Part shown: positions 46,609-59,496 of the stretch, in pieces
How positions within the stretch are numbered: the first letter of the stretch is position 1
How the letters are laid out: each line of letters begins with the position of its first letter
NCBI GenBank assembly: GCA_022453515.1
Contig: JAJNNY010000052.1
Span: 204,173-268,172 of the forward strand
Origin: Astrocystis sublimbata
Taxonomy: Eukaryota; Ascomycota; Sordariomycetes; Xylariales; Xylariaceae
Direction: 5' to 3'
DNA length: 64,000 bases
Notes under the pieces: model-generated
Seen by the model: the letters and a program-made list of their open reading frames with translations, nothing else
Databases searched by the model: none
Told to the model about the DNA's origin: nothing
Translations under genes and position numbers: made by a program

Positions 46609-46980
46609 CTTGAACGGCCGCTCCGGGAGTCAATTGAGCGAATGCTCGTAGTCTAGAGGTTAAGTCCAGCCCCGACCTCAAATGCGCTGTTGATGAGGGA
46701 CGGCCAAGTCTACACGAACCGAGGTATGCGAGTGACGTTCAAGCTGATACATTCATTGTAAGGGAGGCAGGCGGATACAGTTGGTTGCTTGGGTAGTTGT
46801 TACCTAGATGGAGCTTAGTACGCGGTTGTGGGGCTGATGCGAGCTGCGCTGATGCTATCCCTCAGGTCGCCCGCTTCGCAATCGGCGCAATAGGTACACT
46901 CCCGTACCAATTGAATCCGTGCATCAGGTATTTTATCACCTAAACTCACTAGTTTTAAAGCCTAATATCTCTACAGGGAC

Positions 46981-47399
46981 TATACAATTAAATAGTAAAA
47001 AATGTTCTATAGTTTTATTTTTGATTTAAATAATATTTAGTATTTCGTTTTTATTTTTAACATTCTTACTTATAAAGTTATTTAATATTAAACATAAGTT
47101 ATAAAATATTATCCTTAAAATTATATAGTGCCCCACTAAAATAATAGGAAATATAAAAACATTAAACTTTAATTATTTTACTATTTTTGTAAGTTCTTAG
47201 TATATAATTAAAGTTTAATGTTTTTATATTTCCTATTATTTTAGTGGGGCACTATATAATTTTAAGGATAATATTTTATAACTTATGTTTAATATTAAAT
47301 AACTTTATAAGTAAGAATGTTAAAAATAAAAACGAAATACTAAATATTATTTAAATCAAAAATAAAACTATAGAACATTTTTTACTATTTAATTGTATA
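46981..47399. other. AT-rich block at the fold
   Basis: About 420 bp dominated by A/T, symmetric about 47190, unlike the flanking gene DNA. It resembles the edge of a RIP-degraded, AT-rich repeat island, but it is too short and too mutated to assign to an element. Confidence 0.6.
47177..47203. other. 27-nt unique spacer between palindrome arms
   Basis: Pairing runs outward from 47176/47204. The first mismatch inward is 47177 against 47203, both T. The spacer is the only single-copy DNA in the inverted repeat and would form the loop of a hairpin. Confidence 0.95.
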
Positions 47400-47771
47400 G
47401 TCCCTGTAGAGATATTAGGCTTTAAAACTAGTGAGTTTAGGTGATAAAATACCTGATGCACGGATTCAATTGGTACGGGAGTGTACCTATTGCGCCGATT
47501 GCGAAGCGGGCGACCTGAGGGATAGCATCAGCGCAGCTCGCATCAGCCCCACAACCGCGTACTAAGCTCCATCTAGGTAACAACTACCCAAGCAACCAAC
47601 TGTATCCGCCTGCCTCCCTTACAATGAATGTATCAGCTTGAACGTCACTCGCATACCTCGGTTCGTGTAGACTTGGCCGTCCCTCATCAACAGCGCATTT
47701 GAGGTCGGGGCTGGACTTAACCTCTAGACTACGAGCATTCGCTCAATTGACTCCCGGAGCGGCCGTTCAAG

Positions 47772-48940
47772 ATGTCGTACTTCTTCTCGACCCCGGTCGA
47801 CATCGACATCGTCCTCGATGACACCGACTCGAGACAGATGGTCGACATAAAAACGGACAAGAACAGGCGCGAGAAGGCTCCCCTTTACATGGATGGGGAG
47901 AGCGTGCGAGGTTCGTTACCCCATGCTCAATGCGACTTGGGATGGACATGATTACTGACGTCGGAGCATCTGCGCAGGACAAGCGACAGTCCGGCCCAAG
48001 GACTCCAAGAAATTAGAACATATGGGCATCAAGGTCCAGTTCATCGGCACCATAGGTCAGTTTCGCATGGTAGCTAGGAACCACTAGGGGACCCAAGACT
48101 GATGCGTATCGACCCAATCTCCAGAGATGTTCTTCGACAGAGGCAACCACTATGAATTTCTGTGTCTCAACCAGGAGCTCGCCGCCCCCGGCGAGCTGCA
48201 ACACCCGCAGACCTTCGACTTCAACTTCAAGAACGTCGAGAAGCAGTACGAGTCCTACAACGGCATCAACGTCAAGCTACGGTACTTTGTGCGCGTCACC
48301 GTCGCCCGGCGCATGGCCGACGTCATCCGCGAGAAGGACATGTGGGTGTACAGCTACCGCATCCCCCCCGAGATGAACAGCAGCATCAAGATGGACGTCG
48401 GCATCGAAGACTGTCTGCACATTGAGTTCGAGTACAGCAAGAACAAGTACCACCTTAAGGACGTCATCGTCGGCCGTATCTACTTCCTGCTTGTCCGCCT
48501 CAAGATCAAGCACATGGAGCTGAGCATTATCCGGAGGGAGACTACGGGTGCGACGCCGAACCAGTACAACGAGAGCGAGACTTTGGTTCGTTTTGAGGTA
48601 TGGAGACCCCTTTCCTCGCAAACCACCTTGGTTTGCTATTTGCCTGTATTAACGTATGGCCTAGATAATGGATGGTTCTCCATCGCGCGGCGAGACGATT
48701 CCCATTCGACTCTTCCTCGGCGGTTTCGACCTGACACCGACATTCCGGGATGTGAACAAGAAGTTCTCGACAAGATATTACTTAAGTTTGGTTCTGATAG
48801 ATGAGGACGCCAGGCGGTATTTCAAGCAGTCCGAGATTGTTCTATACCGGCAAGCTCCCGATGCCGTGAGCACCCAGCCGCAAGGTGTCGTTACGGTTCC
48901 CGAGGGAAACAGGCCCATGCCGTTACCTACATCAGCTTGA
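47772..48940 (+). CDS. VPS26: Retromer subunit Vps26/Pep8 (right copy)
   Basis: Mirror image of the gene at 45440-46608, with the same 321-residue protein. Exons 47772-47910, 47978-48055, 48125-48597, 48665-48940. The exon 1/2 intron has a CTGAC branch site. The two copies are head to head, 1163 bp apart, so both promoters include the AT-rich fold. Whether two copies exist in the organism depends on whether the palindrome is real. Confidence 0.94.
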
Positions 48941-49228
48941 ATCCCATAATTTAATTTTGCACCGTAGGCCTGAAAATGAGCCTTCACCAACTTACTTGTA
49001 CATAACTCTATTAGCGACCTACGAATTCTCCTGGGAGCATGGCCGGGTGGCGTTCGGTTTGTGCCGAGGCACGATTACTACTTTAAGACATAAGATTTGG
49101 TGTTTTTAAAAATTTAAAAATTTCTTTCGTCGCTGTAGCCTGACTTATCTATCTCAAAGGTATCACATGTCCCAAGCACAGCGCGCGTCTCACTATTGTA
49201 CATGAGATTTCTCTTCAAAGCACTTTTC

Positions 49229-52200
49229 CTAGAGAATCTCCATTTCGTCATCGGCTGCGAATCCAAATTGGTTGTTCTGTATGGCAGCGATGCGATCGAG
49301 CTCGTCTTGGTATTCTTTGCGAATGTCAGCCAACGTCACAACCTTTCGCTTTCCAGTAACCACCCCCTTCTCAGCGCTGGCAGTGGGGATCAAAACCTCT
49401 TCTGTGGTGACCCAAGCTTGTTTCTGTTCAACACAACTCAAGACATTGATCAGCATTAGGTATTGCCGTGTAATCACGGTATCAAGGACATCGTCGCTCG
49501 TAAACGAGTCTCCTTGACCGAGCTGCCTGAGCTTCTGTATGCGATCGAGCAGTATAGCTGCTGCACCGCGATAGTCGTTCCGCTTGATCCGCCAAGAGTA
49601 GAGGATTTGATGATAGGGAACGCCAGTAATGACATCCATTGTATCTCGGCACCTGTGTGCTAGGATCTCGTCCACAGCGCCTTCAAGACCGGGGAATGGC
49701 AGTTGCATTAGGTCGGCATTATGATGATTATCACACATCTGCCGAATAAGTGACCGTAAGGCTGAGTGTTGCAGTGCGCGGTCTTTCATGGCAACAAGTG
49801 TTGAATGAGCGAGCGTAAACCGCGACATGGCCGTCGCTCCATTGAATAGGCGGTTTTGCATCTCCGTCCGTAAAGACTCTGCGTCTTTTGTCGTCTTGTT
49901 GATGAACTGCAGCGCAAGGCGTGCGAAATCCACAACGTAGCTGTAGGCCCTTTGTTTTTCGTACAATGCGACGATATGTGCATAGTATCGCGGCATGCCG
50001 TGAAATAGGTCGTTCCATTCGTGATCATCAAGCAAGCCGCTGCTATGTCTTCCGAGGTCGGCTTGCGATACACCTGTCCTCGTTGTCAACTCTAATCTTG
50101 ATAATAAAAAGATAAATAAAACAAAAAGCGAGGGCGGGTGGACTTACTCATGCCATACGCTGCCTTCTTGAAGTGTATGGCAGCACCAGCGTAATCCTGA
50201 AGTGTCAAGGAGACCCGACCTTGTATGTACACAGAGAAAGAAGCTTGGTCTGCGAAAGGGGCCAATTCCAAGGCTAGATCTGCTCTGTCGCGAACCAGCA
50301 ATGTGCATTGGATAATATGAGGTTGCAATTGAGTGTCGCTATCTGGTGCGCAAAGGTTGGTGGCAATCTTGGTAATGACCGAAGTCATTGGTAATGAGTG
50401 GCCTGATCCAAGGTCTGATATGCCAAGAAGGTGTCCTATACATTCTTCTAAGGCAGTATTGAACATGGATTCCTCGCTTGCTCTTTGAGAGGGAGCCAAG
50501 GTGCTCGATGTTGAGTTTGATCTATCCGCTCTCGATGTTGGAGGTACGCGAACATTGGCCAACCAGCGGATGAGCTGCAGCCGACCTAACGCCTGAAGCA
50601 GAGTTCTGTAGACCGCGCCTATGTTCACCCTATTGTGGAGGGCGTCCTCTGGGCGATCAAATTCGAATTCCATATGAACAAGCAACATGAGTTGACTGAA
50701 GCAGACGTTCCATTGTAGGTCCGCAACATTCTCAGTTGCCTTCACAACGAGCCTGCGCCCGAAATCTGTGAGAGGGTACTCCGGAGGGCGTCGAGGATTC
50801 CAAGTCTCGTTGCAACAAGCAAGCATCTGCTGGTAGACGTCCGAGGTGACGACGTCAAAGGTAGGGCCCAAAACATCAGTCACTTGGGCGCAATCTTCAT
50901 CGGAGGTCTGGCGCCAGAAGCCTGCCTTGTCGAAGAAGTACTGGATACGTTCCTGGTCTGTTTTCGACGTCTCTTCGAGTAGTTCTGCGCGAAGAACGGA
51001 CTCGCAGATCTGCAGCATGCTATCCGAGAAGCCTTCGACGAAGTTCTGACCCGTCATTATGAGTGATGAAAGATGACTTGACGCGCCAAGTCGAGACTGT
51101 GGATTGCGGCAAATCCTCTCTAAGTCGCTACACTCCCTAATTACGGAGATATTGTCGGCACAGACGACCAATGGTGTTTCTGAAATCGGCTCGTACGCCA
51201 GCGCAAGTGCCTCCCCTCTGGGTTTGTCAATTTCGACCAGAATCCGATAGAACTTGCGCCATTGCGCTTCACTTGAAGTACGAAACTGTTCGTATTCCAA
51301 TGCACCTGATGGGGCCTTTTTCAAAGATGAGGTTGCAGCGATCGCGGAACATATTGACTCAGCTATACTTTGGTTAGGGCGATGAATTTTATTGGTAGTG
51401 TCGACATCCCTGGTTGCACGCTCGTAAGCAGCCAGGGCTGTCTCCAAGGTTGACTGCGGGAACCGGCGCGGGGATAGGATCAGTTGAAGCCATCTCTCGC
51501 TGACATCGACTGGATCAGAGGGGCCGGATAGGCGAGCCGAGGGGTTGGCAGTATCGGAGTATACAGATCTCCAGCGATTCTGCCAAGCCTCTGAAAGCTC
51601 ATCCATCTGGAAGGATAGCTCCTGGGGACGGTAGGCGATATTGTTTTTCCATAGAACCCATAACTGAAGATCGCGGCTTCCAGAACGCTCCGCCACATGG
51701 AAATCGGTAAGCGTCCAGACATCAGACCCAAGAGGGGATGTGGGTATTAGTTGGGCGGCCGGGGCTAGGTCCACCACATCGATCGAGTTGCTGTCATCGG
51801 ACTCGAGCTTCCAAAACTTGAACTCGCCTGTGCCGACAGGGGAATAAGTCACGCAGAGCCGCTTGCCCTCGACCCGGCCTACTATGCGAATCAAGTTGGT
51901 CTGCGTGGGGTCAAGCCGCCACCTGGCCGTTTCGTTGGGTTCTCTGGCGGCGTTCAACATATCCATTGTCCCAATGATCTGGCCACCGTTAAGATTCCAT
52001 ATCCGTAATCGATGGTCAAGACAGACGGTCAGAAGGAAAGAGGCGTCGTCTAGGCCGAGGCTGGTCTGCACGGCGGCGGCGGCGGCGGTAGGGTCGTACT
52101 CGCCCCGGCTGGAGAGAATACTCTTGAAGCCCTGGACCCATCCTTTGGCGTTGTAAAAGGTCTCCTTCCATGGGGACTGGGGGACTAAGAGCGCGTCAGT

Positions 52201-52898
52201 CTTCACATAGCCATCTTTTCGCTGGAGGGGGCGGGCTCACGGGTGTGAGGCTGGCTCCTGTCCAGGCGGATATGACCACCATCGGTAAGAGCAACGATCA
52301 GCTGATCGGTGCTAACAGCGGTGAGCCTGTAGGGGGTCTTGAAGCTTTGCAGAGCATTGACGACGAATATCTTGCAAGCATCGCCCAAGCCGGTCTCGAC
52401 GAAGGAGCGTTTGCGAAAAGAATCGGGTCGCAGGAAGAGACTGTATAGTTGACCGGCCTCGTCGAGCACGAAGAGGGCAAGCGCATCGTGGTCGGGCGGA
52501 TCGCAGAGAGCAACACAGGCAGGTCGTATAGCGTGGGGGAAGTGGAAGTTGAGAACGATGCTAGCGTCGGAGGCCCTGTCGGGTTTGTAGAGGTCGACGG
52601 CTCGGAGGCTTAGGATGGTGTTGTGGTCGAGGACTCTCCACAGGAAGCTTCGCGGGTATTGGTGGTGCTTGCGGTGGTAGATGGCCGATGCAGCGGCGCA
52701 ACCCTGAGCGCGCAGGGGGCCGTCATCGGCATTGGATCTCGCAGCACCGTTGAGGTTGGCGCTGGCGTGGGCGTGACGGCGACCCTTGGATGAGTTTGTC
52801 GCAGACGGGAGCTGGATGTCGGCGACAAAGGTGGACGAGGTGGGCTCTAGATCCAGCCTCGTCTCGCTGAAGAAGGTGGGTGGCTCTCGCGAAGCCAT
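49229..52898 (-). CDS. NUP120: Nucleoporin Nup120/Nup160 (right copy)
   Basis: Mirror of 41482-45151, identical 1179-residue product. Exons in transcript order: 52898-52241, 52184-50148, 50073-49229. No frame or splice-site change from the left copy, so nothing suggests it is decaying as a pseudogene. Confidence 0.92.
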
Positions 52899-53738
52899 GC
52901 TGAGTCCATCAACACCCGGTGAAGGGCTGCAGAGGATCAGGGTGGGTGTTGTGGATGTGCAGGTTGAGAAAGGCAAGCTGCGACGCGATTGTTGATCTGT
53001 AGGTTAGGTAGGCGAGGTAGGTGTTGCAACTAAATTGTCAGCTACGAGCTACCTAACCTCGCTAACCTAGTCGCGTACCTACCGATAAAAGTGCAGCTCC
53101 AGCTCCTGGCGAGCTGGCCTGCCACCAGTGGAGCTGCAGGGATGTCAACCTGGGCAAGGTTGCCCAGGTGCAGGTGGTCTTACCGATTGGGTACTAGCTT
53201 TTTTCCCCTTCTAGGTACAGCCTAGGTACCAACGTACCTCGGCGCCCTCAAATTGGAAGCTTTTTGGAACCTTCGAAGTTTTCGTAGTTGACTTCAACCA
53301 TTTCAAGGTGAATGAACTTCAAGATTTAATTGTTGAAACGGCGATCGTGCGATTGTGCATTATATTAGAAGATACTTGATCGAAGATAATAGCGAAACTA
53401 TCGTAAGGTCAGTAAGTTATATCTTAAGCAGGTAGCAATACACAGAGTCAATTGTGCTAGGAGGCAGGTAGAGGTAATACCTCCATGACCAGGTAGTATC
53501 AAGCATCGGATCGGCTGTATAGTCGCACAATAGTACAGTTTCTTTCATGTTATGATAGCTGCACACAGATAAAATACGTCCCCCAGACTCAAGGGCAAAC
53601 TAGCCCGCACGGTAAACATATTCGCGACCGGTGCTGATCTGATGGCTGTAAGGCGAAACGAGCGTTCCGGGTGCACACCTCATTATCATCACCAACATCA
53701 TGGATGCTTCCAAAACCAACGCGCATAATCAAAACGTC
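52899..53738. other. Intergenic (right arm)
   Basis: Mirror of 40642-41481. It includes the same TGGGCAAGGTTGCCCA hairpin, here at about 53151-53166. No gene. Confidence 0.55.
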
Positions 53739-56720
53739 TCACATGACCACACAATTCGCTTCCCCAGGATTATCGATGCCATGATCTTCACTATCCCCCA
53801 TCAGTTTGAACAACGCTTCCGAGTCAGCAAGATCCTCCCAGTAAATATGACTCATGAACCCCGTCCTAGACTCGTCGAATACCTTCGCCAGCACCCGCAA
53901 TAACCCCTCGTCGTCGCCCTGCAGCGCAACTGTTGCCAGCATGATCCTCTTTTCAGCCTTCGTTTTGTGGTTTGCCGTTCCCTCGTATATGTTCAAGAAC
54001 GAACGATTCTGCAGACGGCCTAGTTCCCCCTCGAGTGTGTGAAAGAAAACATGGAACATCGTTGTCACAAACACGTAGTTGAGACTTGACAGGGGACGTA
54101 GCTCACCGAACACGTCTACGAGAATGTCGAACTTCAAGAGGTCAAGCTTCGTTTTTACAGAGGCTTGTAGATCACCGTCGCCGAACTGGGGGGAGCCTAT
54201 CTTTGGTGCACGGAGGCTGCGGGCCAAAGACGGTCCCAATTTGTATCCTTCTGGTATCGCAGACTCCATAGCTTTCTGGGATATCTCATCTTGTTTTTCA
54301 GAGTCCAGGGAATTCAAGAACTCAGTTTTCGTCGTCTCAAGATCGAGGCCGGCCGCTCGCATCCTATCGGCAAGGTTACCCTCAAACAGTGTCTTGCCCG
54401 AGGCGCCGTCGACTACCGGTTTCATTTCGGCAATCCTTATCCGTGCCAGAAGCGTGGCTTCTGGTATATGTTCCTCGGGGACTCGTTCATAATGCCACTC
54501 GCCCAATCGATACGACGTAATCATCGTCTTGGACTTGAAGAAGCGATTTAGCTTGGTGTCGAGAATACCATGTAGATCTGTAGATGTGCGAGACGCGATG
54601 CGAACAGCTTGATCTCGCAGCCTGCGAACAAAGGCTGAAGATGATTGTCCAGTCGCGGCCAGCAGGGCCGAGTTGAAGTCTGACGTCGGGATTTTTCCTT
54701 CAGCAAAAAATTCCGAGGGGTGCAGTTGTTCTAACGTCGCATATAGTCCGACGGGCTTCCCAAGGAAGCCTTTCTGCACGACCATGTTATGCAAATGGAT
54801 AACCAGCATCGGCTCGGGGATGCGTTCCCATAGATACATGCCGGCAGCGTATGCTAGCTCTAGACCTTCCATCAGTCCGACGCCACAGAGGAATGGGGAG
54901 TACTCCCAGAGCCCATTTGAATTTGTATCGGAAAATTGCGACGGCGGAATTGCATCCAATCCCGACTGGTACTTAGATTCCCCCAGCCAATTCATGAACT
55001 CCCACATAATACCGTCAAGTAACACCCGTTCATGTTGGTGCGCGTTAGGTTCACGCTCGCTTTTCTTGTCGTAGAATTGCTTCAGTATGTTTACAGCATT
55101 CAAAATCCCATGTCCCATTCTTTTGTTCTCGCGGTCTAAGAACAAGTCAAGGTCACGCCTCGGACTGAAGTTATGGGGAGGCACCTTAAGTATGTGACCA
55201 CGTAGCGCGCTGTTCGACCAGCCACGGCAGATGGAGAATGAATCTACAATGGACTGGAGTTGGAGCACGTGGCTAGGAAGAATTCTTTTGCGAACATCTG
55301 TTCCAGGTTTTTGCATAGCGAGAGTGGTGATTATACCCGCAAATTCGTTCAGGCCAAACAACCTGCGATGTTCGTTCCAAGGACCTTTTGTTGACCAATC
55401 AACACGCTCGTAGGCATGGTTTTCGCCTTTCAGTCTATTCCGTTGCACCACAATACACGAAAAGACATTCACAAGGTCGTAGAGCCATTTGATGGTATAG
55501 GAGCGCCGCCACTGCATTCGTTGGTCTTTGGTGGCTCGTTTGAGATCGAGATAGGGATCCCAGTTGCGAATTCGAGCTGTCATGGCCTTTGTTGGCTTCC
55601 CACTCCTTGTGTTTTGAAAATCTCGAACGAAATCGAGGAGGTCGCGATAGGTATAGACCATGAACTGTTCCTTAACGTCGACCTCGGTTTCCTGGACTTT
55701 GTGCATTTCGGAAGAGCCAGGTTTCAGAACATGCAGGCCGAGCGTAAATTGCCCCTGAGCACCGTCAGGGTCGCCTCTGGTGATTGTCTTCAAGACTACA
55801 TCGAACGAGTCGTGGCCCGGAAAGTCGACAAAAATAGCCGTCTCGGATTGTTTCATCATGGCAATTGCCATATTAGACATGGTGCCGGCAACAGCTGAAT
55901 TAAGGCCGCGGTAGGCAACATCATACCAGAGATCTTGCAGGTAGCCACGCAACTCGGACCACTCTTTCGCCAGAGCGTACACGGCAAGCAAGTAATCGGT
56001 TACTTGGCCATCGCCATCTTCTATGATACGGTAACTCTCGATGGGAATATCTTCGAGAGATGGCACCTTCGACGCTTCGGGGGCCTTTTTCTTGGGGTTT
56101 TTGCCCCTTGGCTTTTTGCCCTTGCCCTTGCCCTTGCCCTTTGGCTTTTTCTGCTGACGTCTCTGTGATTGAGCTACCGGGCCGGCGTCTTGATCCGAGA
56201 CATCGTCTTGAACATCGCTCTCATCATCTTGTGAACCGGGTTGCTCGGACGAGCCAAGCCTAAGGGAGGCGAATTGGTTGGAGAAGACAACTTTGTCAAT
56301 GTCGGTATCGTCGTCGGCAGACTGAGCAGCGGGAGGCGACGATGCACCGCCAAGAGAATTGAGGACGTTGGTCAAAGCGTCAATAAAGAATTTGTGTGCC
56401 TCATTGCTTTTCTGCATTGAGGGGTCGGGCTTTTTGGCGACAATTTGTTGAAAGGCTTCATAGGAAAGTGTTCTGGCCCGGATGACGGCCTGTAACAGAC
56501 GGAAGATGGCGGTCGGCACAGGGTCGATGTGCTTTGCGATCAACTGGGAGAGCGCCAGCAGCTCAGCCACGGTCGCTTGACTGGATGTTTTCGGGGCTCT
56601 TGTGGCATCTGGGTCGGTGGCAGGCAGGTATTTGATGATTTGATTTGATGTTCTGATCAACCAGTAAACCAGGCGCTGGGTGTCCCGCTTGTATGTCAAA
56701 TAGGCATTATGCGTGACCAT
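53739..56720 (-). CDS. DUF6604-domain protein (right copy)
   Basis: Mirror of 37660-40641, identical 993 residues, intact. Even the Lys/Gly-coding tandem repeat has the same unit number in both arms. Such repeats usually drift, so this argues for a very young or artefactual duplication. Confidence 0.85.
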   Translation of the reverse strand: MVTHNAYLTYKRDTQRLVYWLIRTSNQIIKYLPATDPDATRAPKTSSQATVAELLALSQLIAKHIDPVPTAIFRLLQAVIRARTLSYEAFQQIVAKKPDPSMQKSNEAHKFFIDALTNVLNSLGGASSPPAAQSADDDTDIDKVVFSNQFASLRLGSSEQPGSQDDESDVQDDVSDQDAGPVAQSQRRQQKKPKGKGKGKGKKPRGKNPKKKAPEASKVPSLEDIPIESYRIIEDGDGQVTDYLLAVYALAKEWSELRGYLQDLWYDVAYRGLNSAVAGTMSNMAIAMMKQSETAIFVDFPGHDSFDVVLKTITRGDPDGAQGQFTLGLHVLKPGSSEMHKVQETEVDVKEQFMVYTYRDLLDFVRDFQNTRSGKPTKAMTARIRNWDPYLDLKRATKDQRMQWRRSYTIKWLYDLVNVFSCIVVQRNRLKGENHAYERVDWSTKGPWNEHRRLFGLNEFAGIITTLAMQKPGTDVRKRILPSHVLQLQSIVDSFSICRGWSNSALRGHILKVPPHNFSPRRDLDLFLDRENKRMGHGILNAVNILKQFYDKKSEREPNAHQHERVLLDGIMWEFMNWLGESKYQSGLDAIPPSQFSDTNSNGLWEYSPFLCGVGLMEGLELAYAAGMYLWERIPEPMLVIHLHNMVVQKGFLGKPVGLYATLEQLHPSEFFAEGKIPTSDFNSALLAATGQSSSAFVRRLRDQAVRIASRTSTDLHGILDTKLNRFFKSKTMITSYRLGEWHYERVPEEHIPEATLLARIRIAEMKPVVDGASGKTLFEGNLADRMRAAGLDLETTKTEFLNSLDSEKQDEISQKAMESAIPEGYKLGPSLARSLRAPKIGSPQFGDGDLQASVKTKLDLLKFDILVDVFGELRPLSSLNYVFVTTMFHVFFHTLEGELGRLQNRSFLNIYEGTANHKTKAEKRIMLATVALQGDDEGLLRVLAKVFDESRTGFMSHIYWEDLADSEALFKLMGDSEDHGIDNPGEANCVVM

Positions 56721-57498
56721 TGTTGCGTTGCAACTTTGTCTGCGTTACTCACTCACATCCACGTGTTCTGGTCTGGATTTATCAGTGTCGGCAGGTAGAA
56801 GAGTCTGGCGTTGAAGAGTGATTGATGGCTATTGTTTCATATCTTTGCGCCTACGTTTGGTTGTTTGTCGGTTGGACAATTTCTGTACAGACCGTTCTGT
56901 AAGAGGTAAACTTATACTCCAATTCTGTTAACAATAAACGGTCTTCGTCTTTTGTGTGACGACCTAGGTAGGTACTAGGTAGGTAAATACAAGGTTATCA
57001 TAGATGGGAGGTAGTAGAGTAGTAGTGATTGTACCTGATATCTTAGCAGGTAATAGTATTACTGCTATCCCAACTATCGTAGACGGTGCGGTGCGCCTTG
57101 TGGTTGAAGCTTGGGCTGGTTGGTGGGGGGCTCCGGCTTGAAGCACTGCCGTGGATCATCCATGGCGCGGGAAGCTACCCTATTGGATAAAGTCACGTGA
57201 TTCCGTGATTTCGGGCTAGTGTAGTCTTGTTGTCTCCCCGCAGGTACTACCTGCCTAGGTATGAGTAATTGCCACTCAGTCGCGTTGACGCGTTCGAGCC
57301 GGTGCCCACCTGCACTGCCTATTGTTGACTTAGATGCCTAGAGTTCCTGCCTACTTCCGTACCTGAGCATCCAGATCAGTTTTACTGTAGATCTTCCCTC
57401 GTCCCTCTCCCAACTTCCCATTTCAATACCCAATCCATCATACCTCGACAGGCAGACTGTTAGGCTGCCTTAGGTTCGGTCAGTACCCATTGTCCAAA
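56721..57498. other. Divergent RAD51-DUF6604 promoter region (right arm)
   Basis: Mirror of 36882-37659, with the ACGCGT at 57288-57293 and the CCTAGGT motifs retained. Confidence 0.55.
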
Positions 57499-58670
57499 AT
57501 GGCAGAAGAATATGAGGAAGAAATGAATGGCGAGGAGGATACGAGCATGACTGGCCCTGGTGCCCCGACTCCAGTCAGTCAACTGGAGGTGAGCGCTTCT
57601 CTCCCGCCCTGCCGACCTTGGGGCATACCCGTACTCATCAGACCCCGCGTGTGTAGGGACTTGCTGGCCTCACGAAGCGCGACTGTCAACTCCTGATGGA
57701 CGGTGGTTTTCAGACCGTCGAGTCGGTCGCCTACACACCCAAGCGTGTCCTAGAGCAGGTCAAGGGCATCTCTGAACAGAAAGCTGCCAAGATCATTGCC
57801 GAGGGTAACTACTCATACCCTCCGGTATCGCACTATCTAGGTTTCTAACCCCTTTTAGCTTCCAAAATTGTTCCCTTGGGCTTTACCACGGCAACGGAGA
57901 TGCACCAGCGCAGGAGCGAGCTCATCTCCATCACAACGGGCTCCAAGAATCTGGACACCTTGCTCGCCGGTGGTATCGAGACCGGCTCGGTGACAGAACT
58001 CTTCGGCGAGTTTCGGACGGGGAAGAGCCAGATTTGCCACACCCTAGCCGTGACTTGCCAATTGCCTTTTGACATGGGTGGTGGTGAAGGCAAATGTCTT
58101 TACATTGACACTGAAGGCACTTTCCGTCCTGTACGCTTGCTGGCGGTCGCCAACCGTTATGGTTTGAACGGTGAAGAGGTGCTAGACAACGTCGCATATG
58201 CCCGCGCGTACAATTCCGACCATCAGCTACAGCTCCTCACTCAGGCAGCGACCATGATGTGCGAGACTCGCTTCTCCCTTCTGATTGTGGACAGTGCCAC
58301 AGCCCTCTACCGAACTGATTTCCTCGGCCGAGGCGAGCTATCGTCGAGACAGTCCCATCTCGCCAAGTTCCTGCGCAGTCTGCAGCGGCTTGCTGATGAG
58401 TTCGGGATCGCCGTCGTCATTACCAATCAGGTTGTCGCTCAAGTCGATGGTGGCCCCAGCGCCATGTTCAACCCTGACCCCAAAAAGCCAATTGGTGGTA
58501 ATATCATGGCTCACGCTAGCACAACACGAATCAGCTTAAAGAAGGGTCGTGCCGAGACCCGTATTGCCAAGATTTACGACAGTCCCTGCCTTCCGGAAAG
58601 CGATTGTCTGTTCGCCATCAATGAGAATGGAATTGGCGACCCTGCCCCGAAAGACATGGAGAAGGAATAG
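57499..58670 (+). CDS. RAD51: DNA recombinase Rad51 (right copy)
   Basis: Mirror of 35710-36881. Exons 57499-57588, 57657-57804, 57859-58670. Identical 349-residue protein with Walker A and B intact. Two identical RAD51 genes would be unusual, since fungi normally keep one. Confidence 0.95.
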
Positions 58671-59496
58671 AGTCAGCATTATCCCACCATCTTGCTTCTA
58701 TGTTGGCAACTTCTGATGAACATGTATTAGTCGGGTGTGGATAAGGTAACGAAAGAGACGAACATAGCTGCATGGCCGGTTTTGCATGGTAGGCGTTATA
58801 ATGAGCTTCAATTGATACTATATATATCGCTTTCTTGAACATAATAGTTGTGTGGCATTAGCGCTTCGCTTCTGCTTTCCAGTCGTGAGATCATGACGAG
58901 TTGTGTCTTAAATTCCCGATTACTGGTTTACGGGTGTAATGCGGTCATTAGGTGTTGGTTGCCTACAACATCCTTTGTGAGTCCAGCGGACTTTGCTCGA
59001 ATCCTAATTCCTCTAAGTATAGATTAAATGGCGCCAACTTTGTGTCAAAATGGTTGATACCAGGTATTCGTCGTCAACCTGTTCCTTCGGCAGAGTTGAC
59101 CATTGGGTGCGAAAGGCAATAAACAATCATAAGGCGTGCGATCGGATACCTCGGGCTCCAGAACATCCCCTGAGGTGAGCCGGTACGTAGGTGGTTCTAT
59201 GGTAATTGATGGACAGCAGTACGCAGCTTACACATTCGGCGCAAGCCCCCAATTCGAGCCTCAATCAATATGTGCGCATTCTTTAGAGAACAATCTCATT
59301 GTGCTGGAGAGAACAAAGTGTAAGTACCAATAACGTGAGTTAAAGAAGACAAACAAACCCGGGGGCCATACAATGATCGACCCTGGGTATATATAGGAGG
59401 ACAATGGTGGAAGATTCATAAGCGCAGACATGTCATAAATAGAAGCTCCAGCCAACAACTACAACACCAACTACAAGGCAACAAAACAGCTAGCAT
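58671..59496. other. Intergenic (right arm)
   Basis: Mirror of 34884-35709. No gene. Confidence 0.55.

Larger units (their letters stand above)
30385..47176 (+). repeat. Left arm of giant inverted repeat
   Basis: A 16.8-kb arm whose reverse complement forms 47204-64000. All gene, exon and frame coordinates mirror with left + right = 94380 from 31159 to 47176, so there is no net indel across 16.0 kb. Spot comparisons of coding and intergenic DNA are identical. Between 30385 and 31158 the arms differ by about 21 small changes. The outer limit is not visible, because the right arm reaches the window edge still homologous. Confidence 0.97.
46609..47771. other. Palindrome centre, no gene
   Basis: The two VPS26 promoter regions face each other here. 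GC content is ordinary to about 46980. From there to about 47399 the DNA is very AT-rich with many TA dinucleotides and no open frame of interest. Confidence 0.85.

Noticed and set aside
46640..46685. tRNA-like A-box (TAGTCTAGAGG) near the palindrome centre
   Set aside because: No B-box (GGTTCGANTCC), no acceptor stem and no cloverleaf could be drawn.
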